Shown here: positions 56,010 through 64,000 of the stretch, in pieces
How the letters are laid out: the number at the start of each line of letters is the position of its first letter
How positions within the stretch are numbered: the first letter of the stretch is position 1
Assembly (NCBI GenBank): GCA_019915015.1
Contig: JAHBBC010000005.1
Coordinates: 1,922,001-1,986,000 of the forward strand
Direction: 5' to 3'
Source: Auriscalpium vulgare
Lineage: Eukaryota > Basidiomycota > Agaricomycetes > Russulales > Auriscalpiaceae
DNA length: 64,000 bases
Notes under the pieces: model-generated
The model's database searches: none
Told to the model about the DNA's origin: nothing
The model's input: only the letters and a program-made list of their open reading frames with translations
Position numbers and translations under genes: made by a program

Positions 56010-57340
56010 TGGCCTCTCGCGTCCTCAACCGGCTTCCCCCCTATAAGATCCAGACACTCGACCCCTCCAAACTTCTCCCCTCCGACTTCGTCGACCTCTC
56101 CGGACGTTCCCAGGTCAACTACACCGCGCGGCTCGCGGACGCAAGGTCAAAGCGCTCTACTACGCGTACATCACAGGGGACGGCTCCAGGTTTCCCCCCG
56201 ACACGCGCGGCTTCCTCTACTTCCACGCGCCGTCGCGTGAGGTGCGCTTCCGCCTCGCCAGCAACGACCCGCGCCGCTTTGCAGAGGGCAGGGACCTCGC
56301 GCGCCCCAGCGGCGAGCCGTGGTGTGTCCGGGGCAGCGTGCTCGCCAAGCGATCGCGCGCGTCGGGCCTCCACGCGCTGCTCGTGCAGGACGGGCTCCTC
56401 ACGGCGGAGCAGGTGGCGCAGCTCGCGGAGTCGACAGCGCACAGTGCGCAGTTCTTCGAGCACCGCGAGCACATACGCCGCGTGACGCGGCTGGGTGAGA
56501 CGTTCTCGGTCAGCTTTGCCTTGCGACGCCTGAATTTGTTAGTCGGGCCTTCTGCGGATATGGAGATTGTGAGGTGGTGGAGCCCGTTCAGATGGAGTTT
56601 GCAAACGCAGGACTCTGGTGCGCCATGACCTCTTGCTAAATCTCATCGTTGCTGAGGCCCCTGGCTCAGGTCACGCACTGCTCTCCTTTGAGCGTTCGCC
56701 ACTTCCTGAGCATCGCGGCCGACGTGTTCTCGTTTTGCTTGTGCATCAAGTATCAGAGGAACCTCAAGTCCTCCCCGAAAGGCAGGCCTTTCCGGAGCAC
56801 AAGCCGGAGAAGGGAAAATTGGTCTACAGGCCTGGGGATTGGAGGAAGCCTGGGAGGCCGCCGAAACCGTGGTCGTATAGTCTTGACACAAAGTCGCGGC
56901 AGTTTAGCCGGGCGCACAAAGCTCTCCTTCACCTCTGGGACCACGGCCTTGTCGCTGACAACGAACGCGATGTGTAAGGTTGGTTGATCCCGGCATTTTT
57001 CCCCAAAGTACAACGCTAACGTGCTATAGGACGCCGTAGCGAGCAATTATACGATGTTTTTCTATGAGTTGTCGCGACAGGTCCATGGAGGGGATATGTG
57101 CACCCACCGGCGCACCTCCTTTCTCCTCTACCTCCACTGCGCACCTCCCAGACTATTTGGGGCCATCGTCAAAAGCTCATATCCGCAATTACCAGCCAAC
57201 CTATTCCTGCCCGTCGACTTCGAAGGAGAGAAGCTTCAGGCGTACATGCGATGCTCTAATTCTAATAGCACGCAATTGAAGACTCGGATTACAACGACTG
57301 TTCCAGGTATGCATATTTTCCAACAACCTGGCAGGAACTG
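56010..57340 (+). CDS. Hypothetical protein, frameshifted as sequenced
   Basis: Function unknown. Start at the ATG at 56010 (MASRVLNRLPPYKIQTLDPS), continuing LLPSDFVDLSGRSQVNYTAR. At about 56131 one base seems missing (GACGCAAGG where GACGGCAAGG would continue the frame). Downstream the protein resumes as KALYYAYITGDGSRFPPDTR, GFLYFHAPSREVRFRLASND and LVQDGLLTAEQVAQLAEST. A region with two usable frames follows (56630-56780), then KGKLVYRPGDWRKPGRPPKP and KALLHLWDHGLVADNERD. An intron (GTGTAAGG to CTATAG) leads to SNYTMFFYELSRQVHGGD and LPANLFLPVDFEGEKLQAYM. The last exon is not clearly bounded. The first half resembles unannotated agaricomycete proteins with a GFLYFHAP-type string. Confidence 0.45.
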
Positions 57341-57845
57341 ACAGCGTGCGGGTTGACAGCTTCATACTTCAAGGACTATTAGCAAAATTTGGTGCTCCAA
57401 AACGGCGTCGCCCAAGTGCCGTTCATATCAGGTGTGCTGCTAGGGATGCGTGTCGAAACTAATTGTTGATTATCCAGAAGGCGAATGCGATGGAGAGGGC
57501 ACCCTCTTCTCGCTCTCTACGTCGAACTCACGTACGCGCAGGCTGCTCTCGTTTCACTCGAGCTCCCAGCTCACTCAAGCTCCTAGCACGGTCGGCGAGG
57601 TGCGCACCTGCATCGCAGCGAACCGAGTCGTCCCGCTACTAAGACCCAGAGAGGCCCTTTTGTAGTTCGCATGCTCGCAGCATGCGTGTGTGCACATGTG
57701 TATCTCCAAGAGCAAGATAGTGAGCAAGAGTACCATCACGAGCTCTCGGCCGTAGCGTAATCAAATGTCAATTCCACCCCACCTCTCCCAACTCCCATCA
57801 CTATCGCCTCGTCTCTGCTACCGACCAATTCTGCGGTGCCTTGAA
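57341..57845. other. Intergenic, no gene recognised
   Basis: May hold a last exon of the preceding gene (57480-57665, Ser-rich); otherwise nothing seen. Confidence 0.35.
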
Positions 57846-60261
57846 CTAAGCTGGCGGCGCTCCCCAAGGATTTGCCAACGACACTCTCGTCAGCGTCGCC
57901 ATACCCTCCGCACGATACGTATCCAACGTGATGTTGAGCGGCACCGCGCCATCCAGGAACGTCAGCAGCTGCGGCGACGCCGTCGTGTAGGGCGGCCAGA
58001 ACAAGCTCGCACTCGGGTCCGCGCTTGCACCGACGTTCGGGTCGAGGTGCACAGCGAAGCGGATGAGGTAGTCCGTCATGTCGCTCGGCGCGTATATCAA
58101 GCCCACGTCCGTCGAGTGGAACTAGGATCGTTATCAGATACGACGGACCATGTAAAACAGGAGATACAGTCTTACTGCACCGAGATCAGGCATGCTCTTG
58201 CCTCGCTTGTTCACTGTATACGTATATGTGTCCGGTCAGTACCCGACGTGAGAGCAGCCGCAGGAGGCTCTCACAAAATGAGAACGCAGGCTGCTTGCCC
58301 GCGCGCTGCTGGAGGAAGAACCGGCGCGGCGCCTGGAAGCCGAAATCGCCCTGCAGCGCCGCGAGACGCTTGAACTGGGGCGTCACTGCGTTCAGTGTGC
58401 CCGTGTCGAACGGCGAGCCCTGCGTCGTGTCGTTCGGATACAGGGCCAAAATCGCGTCTATGTCCGCGCTGGGTGCGCCTTGGAAGTAGATTGACGCGAG
58501 ATATGCGCGCACTTCGTCGTCGGTGCTAGTACGCTTGTTTTAGCCACGCGGAACAGCGAATTAGTAAAGGTGTGCGTACGTGAGGTTCGCGTTAGTGAGA
58601 GAGAAGAGGGTGCCCTCATCGTCGCAGTCGCCTGTCGGGTTGTTAGTTGATCAATTTGGGTCCGCGTTTCTGAGCAGTCGCACCCGACACAAACGGCACT
58701 TTGGCGACGCTGTCTTTAAGTACCAATTTTTGCGGATCGTCAGTCAAGAATACACCGTCGACGCGTGGCTGCCACGCCAAATCCATGGACTAGACCAAAC
58801 CGCACATCGTCAGTACAAATATCCAAGCCGTGTGTACACAATTGAACGCACCTGGAACGCAAACATACCCGGCGACGCATTGATCGCCGTGCGCAGATTG
58901 TCGATTGGAACTTCGCGGAGGCACTGGAGTGTATCATTGGCAGCTGCACAGCTCACATTCGCAACGAGAGTGTCGTAGTAACGCTGGCCATCCGCGATCG
59001 GGCCTATCGACTGCGGTGAGCCGCTCTGCATGAATGCGCCGCGGAAGAGACCCTCAGGATTCCCGCCGTTCGTTACAAGTTGCAGTGCGACGGAGATTGC
59101 ACCTGCGCTTTCTCCCCAGCTTACCGAGAGGGTTAGAGCCAGACGTCGATGTGAGTCGAGTGACTTACATTGTTACTTTGCTAGGGTCGCCGCCGAATGC
59201 GTGTATGTATTTTTGGACCCATCGCAAAGCAAGTCGCTCTGTCTCGGTAAGTAAGAATTCGGGTGCAAGGCAGCTGGTGAATGGGGACTACGCACGATCC
59301 TGGAGGCCGAGATTGCCAACACCAGCCTTTTCAGCCTCGACGCCACCAAGGAAGCCCAAAGCTATTCAGATACGAAGCAGATGTCAATACTCGTCGTAGG
59401 TCACCAAAGGCTTTCAAAAATACCTGACAACCTACATTGAATATGTGTGGTATGTCAACTGCGCAACATGCTGCGTATAAATGGATGCTACCCACCGATA
59501 ATTCAAGCTGACGTAGATAAGAGGCTGTCCTAATTGGATGGATCTTTCAACGATGATGGAGCCATCCGTGTGACTGAAAAAAAAAGGAGTTATTCAACAA
59601 GGTTCTGCGATTCGAAGGCACATACAAATCGGCTGCTCCGGTCTCAAATCCACCTCCATATATCCACTATGATGCCAGCGGTCAGAACACCAAGTGAAGC
59701 AACTAAGTAGTAGTCGACGCACAACAAGAACTGGTAATTTTGCACTCTCTGTAGCGTTCGCCGGCTTCAGGACATGGATTGTCAGACCTTCATACATCCC
59801 CGATCTGCATCAGTCACTCTCATTGCTGAAGACAAAATCGCGTACGTACAGTCCTCACTGTCCACAACCGGAGGGTCTCCACTACGGCCCTCAAAGAACT
59901 GCACGACCGACGGATCCAAACCCGCCGGTAGCGGCACCTGCGCCGGCTGCTGTATACATGCGGGCCCGAACGCGGTCGCATTGAACACGCCTACGTACGG
60001 CGCGTTGGGCTGCGGAAGTCGCAGACGAAGGTTGCCGACGCTAATGGAACGTCGTATGAGTGTGTCAAACGCCGGTGAGAGAGTGCAGCGGGCGTACGGG
60101 GGCAGGGCGAACGGAATGCCGAGGAACTGCGTGACCACCCCGGAAGCATTGCCGATGAACGTCGCGTTGTCGAGATGAACAGATGGGGGAGCTTGGCTTC
60201 GTGCCAGCGGGGTGGTGGCAAACGCCAAAATTGCGAGAGTCGCAACTCGGAGAGTGGACAT
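57846..60261 (-). CDS. Secreted type-B carboxylesterase/lipase
   Basis: Extracellular alpha/beta-hydrolase of the carboxylesterase type-B family, acting on ester substrates. Start at the ATG at 60261 with a signal peptide (MSTLRVATLAILAFATTPLA). Early exons: TQFLGIPFALPPYARCTLSP and NATAFGPACIQQPAQVPLP. The oxyanion-hole exon is WIYGGGFETGAADLY, then VERSIQLGQPLIYVSLNYR, LGFLGGVEAEKAGVGNLGLQ and LRWVQKYIHAFGGDPSKVT. The nucleophile elbow is WGESAGAISVALQL. The acidic triad member is likely in DDEGTLFSL, and the catalytic His in FHSTDVGLIYAP. The last exon ends VSLANPWGAPPA. At least 11 short introns; no broken frame found. Single-exon relatives of this gene lie at 34683-34836 and 49171-49490. 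Confidence 0.87.
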
Positions 60262-61363
60262 GGCAGAACAACTGGTAGTGGGCATAAGAGGGCGTGCGGG
60301 GTCTACTTATAGGTGTCAGATATTCACATATGGGGCAGGTATACAGGGACGGAGAGGCGACATCGCCGAGTTGCTTTGGCCACGGACGCGGTGTGAGCAC
60401 GGGCTAAGGGATCAAACACGGCGATGCAAGGCTCGCGTGTGCGCTTAGCCTTGAGGAGCCGTCAGCGTCCGCATGATGTAGCGGAGACGGTGAGAAACAA
60501 GGCCTCCGACAGTGTTCAGTGCTTACTGCGACTGCCAGTGGATATTATTATATCCTCCGGCGTCCGAGACGCAGAAACTACCGCAGGCTTTAGCCCTGCC
60601 CGGCAGTCCTGGCTTGCCTGCTATGCAAGTCATGTATCGCCCTCAGCCAGTGAGAGTGGATTGATGTCTGTAGAGCTGCTAAAGTCAAGCCTGCGAGAGT
60701 AAGAGTCGAGACGAACTTGAACAATGCACTGAGGTTAATTTGGAGTCAGCGTGATGACAGTCGCCTCGACTAAGTTGGCCGCGTGCCACGACGCGCAAGC
60801 CCTCGTGGATACGGACACGCGCGTGCGCGGCGAGCGCGATTTTCAAATCCACGGCCGACACGGCCACCACACGAACATGGAGTCTGAGACATTAGTAAAA
60901 AGCTAAAAGCTAACCTCCATCAAAAGTTGCTAATTTGTAGTTACACTGATCGATGAAACCCGAGAGGTTGCTGGACGCGCAGCATGTTGACAGGTCAGTC
61001 ATGTCAAATCTACATCCATCAAGACGGCTGGATCATATCCGTTAAACACACTTTGTGGATTTCCTGTGAACTTGACAGGTTCAGTCGTTTAACGCCACGC
61101 AGGCCAGGCGCTCGACGTCTACATCCTCTCTCCATGATTTTCCCTGTTCCTTCAACTTTCATCAGCATGCCGGACATTGGCGGCCCTTGTGACTGCAAAT
61201 CCCAGCGGCGAACGCAACACCATCAGGTGCAAGGGAGGACGACCTTCGAGTTGCACGCGCTGCCAGTGGTTGAAGAAGTATTAGCCCTCTAGACACTAAG
61301 ATACATTGGAGAAAAATGTTCCCGAACAGATGATATCGCTACATTGAAAAGCACGGCACAGTA
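60262..61363. other. Intergenic, no gene recognised
   Basis: Carboxylesterase promoter side (GTCTACTTATAGG near 60300) and gene-free spacer; small open frames only. Confidence 0.5.
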
Positions 61364-62423
61364 TCATGAGAGCATATGCTTCAAAGGGCTGGTTATCCTA
61401 TGCAGGCCCGTTCTTGGCCGTAGAGAATTATAGTGCTACCAAGCAGTCAGCAGCCGCCGCCAGCGGGAAGCGAAATAAAAGACGCACCTCGCCCAGCCCG
61501 TACATCCTGCGGTGATAGCTGATCCGCACCGCCTTCTGCTCCTTCAGATTGTCCATCTTCGGCTCCCCGGACGGATCGTGCACGACTACCGGAGGCTGCG
61601 CGCCCTGCACGACGTGGATCGGGACGTTGAACGCGCGGCTGAGCGCAAGGATCTCCGGCTCGCCACCCCAAACGCCCGTGTCACGGATTGTCCCGCAGTA
61701 GTGGGCGTACTCGTCTGGCCGCATCAGTCCCCCGTCGCCCGCGCCCGCACCGTCCTCGCCGGTCACCGACGGGAGGAAAGGCATAAAGTCGTCCGGGTGG
61801 GCGAGCATGTAGTTTGCCGCTGCGTGGCGCACGGTCGCGTAGTGCGAGTGCGCAGCAGGGAGGAGGGAGAGCAGGGTGAGCTGGTCCGCGATCGCGGCAA
61901 AAAGGCAGTGCCCGTCAGGGCTGATCTGCGCGAGGTGAGCATGGGAATAGCGGGAGATGAGAAGGGGGACAGAGGGGGACGCGCACCTCGTAGATGTCGA
62001 GGCTCAGGTCGTCGCATACCCGGTTGATGGCCTTCTCCTCGTCCTTCGCCTCGCGCTCCAGCCGGGCATCTGCCTCCTCGTCAACGGGCGACTGCTGTGC
62101 GGCGAGCGCAGCCACCTTTTTGGCCTATGAATGGAGAGCGCTCAATCGTACGCACTGGCTTTGGAGGGCACCCAGCGTACCTGCCGTGCTTTGAACCGGC
62201 TCTTGCTGTCTGACTTGCCCGATCTCTCCTCCTGGGCGACAACCTGGTCCAATTTCATATCTTCGAGCACTACGGCGGACTCCTGCTGTACGGACTGGTC
62301 GCGTGAGTCGAGCTGCGCGAGGAGGTCATCCATGAGCTCCGCGTCGTCTGTGCTCTGAGGCGGCGGCGGCGAGGAGGTAGGTGGTGAAATCATTTGCTTG
62401 AGTTTATTCTTCTTTGAGCCCAT
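61364..62423 (-). CDS. OTU2: OTU-family deubiquitinase (OTUD6/OTU2 type)
   Basis: Cysteine protease that removes ubiquitin; the OTUD6 group is linked to translation machinery. Start at the ATG at 62423 (MGSKKNKLKQMISPPTSS). A charged helical N-terminus (KLDQVVAQEERSGKSDSKSR) continues after an intron as AKKVAALAAQQSPVDEEADA. Next come INRVCDDLSLDIYE and the catalytic Asp-Cys block ISPDGHCLFAAIADQL. YATVRHAAANYMLAHPDDFM, EYAHYCGTIRDTGVWGGEPE and ILALSRAFNVPIHVVQG follow. The catalytic His is encoded after the last intron: ISYHRRMYGLGE joins HYNSLRPRTGLHRI, with the stop at 61364. The His lies in the final small exon, so a prediction that stops at the open frame end (61428) would miss it. No broken frame. 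Confidence 0.9.
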
Positions 62424-62724
62424 GGTGAATGCGCTGTGTCGCCCTGAAAGCGCAAAGCTTGTGAGGGGAAAGTAAGGCAAGGATGGAGGGCGATGGGCTG
62501 TAGCAAGAGGCCCATGACGCGCACTGTGGCACTGGCCAAGTGGACTCTCTCGATCGCATCAGGTGACCCATCCACCGAATTCCGATTGTCAAATGTCTCT
62601 AAAGCCACTTCAAAAACTTTTTGAATAGTTCGATTCGCGAATGTGCACCCGCCTGTATATCTCCTTCCTCAGTAATACAGCAACAGGTATAATGTCCTCC
62701 ACCCAAAATCCTCATCAACTCAGG
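62424..62724. other. Spacer between OTU gene start and adaptin stop
   Basis: Both genes are on the minus strand; the OTU promoter must lie here. No motif stands out. Confidence 0.4.
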
Positions 62725-64000
62725 TCAAAACAGCGGATCCTCGTCTGCGCGCCTCGTCCCCGCAGGTCTCGAGCCGTCCACCGCATACCCCCCAAAGGCG
62801 CTGTCCAAGCTCGCATACGGGTCTGCGGCCGCGCTCGCCGCCGGCCGTGCCTTGCTGTCCTCCTCCGTCTCGTCGTCGTCCCCGCCGTGCACGCTGTCTT
62901 CGCCATCCTCACCGTCCAAGTCGAGCAGATTCCCGGGCGATGTAGCCTCGTCGGGAAGCGGAGGCGGCGGCTTGTTCGACGCAGACGGTTCGATGGGCCC
63001 GGGCCCTGCCACCACGACGGGCCCTGTGGGCGGCTGCACGCGCTGTATTGGCACGAGCACCTGCCGCGAGTGTGGGTTCAATGCGGGGGTGTCGGTCAGC
63101 GCTTTGCCCGCGGCATTGCGGATGAACGTCTGCAGGGCGTGCTTAGTCGCGGGTTTCAGGGGAGCGCAATATCAATGACGCACCTCCGGGTTCTTATGGT
63201 ATATGCTGCCCAGCGTCCCCGTGTGCAGCAGGAGCTGGTCCAGAGCGCCCCGGTCCATACGATCCGCATCAGTTGTGATCGGTGGCTTCTCCGCCAGCAC
63301 AATCTCCCCTGCGACGCCTGGATTGATGGCAAGCAGCCGCCAGTACATGAATCCGCGATCGCGCAAGTCCGGGTTGTCGACCTCCTCCGTCGTCCACTTC
63401 AGGACCTTGTGAACGAGCGCCTTGACAGAGTCTGACGAAGACTTGAAGATGAACAACTTTACGGCGGCTGTCACCAATGCCAATTGCACCTGTGTGCCTT
63501 TGGTCTGGCGATCGAGGATGATTAGTTTTAAAAGAACTCACCTCCGTTGATTCCTCTAGGAAATTGTACGTCAGGTCATCCATTAGCTCATCGGCATTGT
63601 CGATTCGGTTCGCAAACTGCCCGATGATCCAGATCATGGCCGCCTTCGCCTCAGGCTCATCAAGTGCATCCAGGTTCTCGCAGAGCGTCGGTATGATGCC
63701 CTCGTACTTGCCAGGATACCGTCGGAAGATGTCTTTGGTGACGATGATCGCCTCCTGCACAACGTATGTGACTTTGGTGTCGATGAGGCTTAGCAGTGAC
63801 TTGATGCAGGCGTCGGCGGTGGCCTCCACTTTGATTGCGAGGCGCCCTATTGATCGGACGGACTTGCGTACAAAATCGATATCCACCTCGGAGGCATACC
63901 TAGGGATTGGGCGCTCATAAGACAGGGTATCCATGGTGTTCAAACCTGACCCACTCTTCGAGCTCTGCGAGGACCTCCTTGACGTTCTCCTCGCTCGCTA
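62725..64000 (-). CDS. Beta-adaptin, AP clathrin adaptor subunit (5' partial)
   Basis: Large beta subunit of an AP-1 or AP-2 clathrin adaptor, acting on Golgi/endosome or plasma-membrane cargo. The gene enters from the right edge; N-terminal exons are outside. Exons read [11 protein letters not shown] joined across the 63900-63954 intron to [20 protein letters not shown]. Then [40 protein letters not shown], and after an intron [20 protein letters not shown] and [20 protein letters not shown]. The last exon has [19 protein letters not shown], a Pro-rich hinge, [12 protein letters not shown] (LLDLD fits the clathrin-box consensus) and a Phe-ending tail ([11 protein letters not shown]). No appendage (ear) domain follows, as in short fungal beta-adaptins. 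AP-1 versus AP-2 cannot be decided here. Confidence 0.9.

Noticed and set aside
1..64000. CRISPR arrays, bacterial operons, riboswitches, rRNA
   Set aside because: No regularly spaced repeats, ribosome-binding sites or rRNA-like sequence; gene structure is eukaryotic throughout.

Overview
The window is nuclear DNA of a filamentous fungus, almost certainly an agaricomycete basidiomycete, possibly polypore-like. Coding regions are broken by many 45-65 bp GT-AG introns. Several families typical of this group are present: a divergent kinase-like family, MYND/DUF4470 proteins and serine-rich cupredoxins. Ty3-type retroelement remains are also present. The species cannot be named from the sequence.

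Layout. 1-5.8 kb: 3' part of a Ty3/gypsy retroelement (integrase on +), followed by an intron-containing antisense gene with a Cys cluster and an LTR-like tail with a TATA box. 6.6-7.9 kb: a non-autonomous DNA transposon with terminal inverted repeats and a 7-bp target-site duplication. 8-18.5 kb: accessory DNA with two decayed copies of an unknown gene family, an unknown multi-exon gene, and a damaged kinase-like gene facing a small unknown gene. 18.5-22.5 kb: SFI1 (spindle-pole/centrin scaffold). 22.5-28 kb: gene-poor DNA, a 2OG-Fe(II) oxygenase-like gene and a truncated kinase copy. 28-31.2 kb: divergent RMD5 (GID ubiquitin ligase) and NSA1 (ribosome assembly). 31.6-35.1 kb: an inverted duplicate of the kinase/small-gene pair and a chimeric relic. 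35.2-36.7 kb: pirin. 37.7-38.5 kb: the only intact copy of the three-copy unknown family. 39.3-41.3 kb: amino-acid permease. 42.1-43.0 kb: P-loop uridine-kinase-like protein, with a pseudogene copy at 45.5 kb. 43.1-44.9 kb: lineage-type hypothetical protein. 44.9-45.2 kb: a small MITE. 46.3-48.7 kb: MYND/DUF4470 protein. 49.2 kb: a carboxylesterase exon relic. 49.9-51.4 kb: GPI-type cupredoxin. 52.1-53.3 kb: MSO1-like protein. 56-57.3 kb: hypothetical protein. 57.8-60.3 kb: secreted carboxylesterase. 61.4-62.4 kb: OTU-family deubiquitinase. 62.7-64 kb: beta-adaptin, cut by the window end.

Housekeeping genes (SFI1, RMD5, NSA1, OTU protein, adaptin, MSO1) form islands separated by accessory blocks that share recent segmental duplications. 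Three paralogous units stand out: the convergent kinase + small-gene pair, the three-copy unknown gene with its own promoter, and carboxylesterase fragments. Several genes carry single-base frameshifts, which could be decay or assembly error. All exon boundaries were read by eye from splice consensus and reading frame; nothing was searched against a database.
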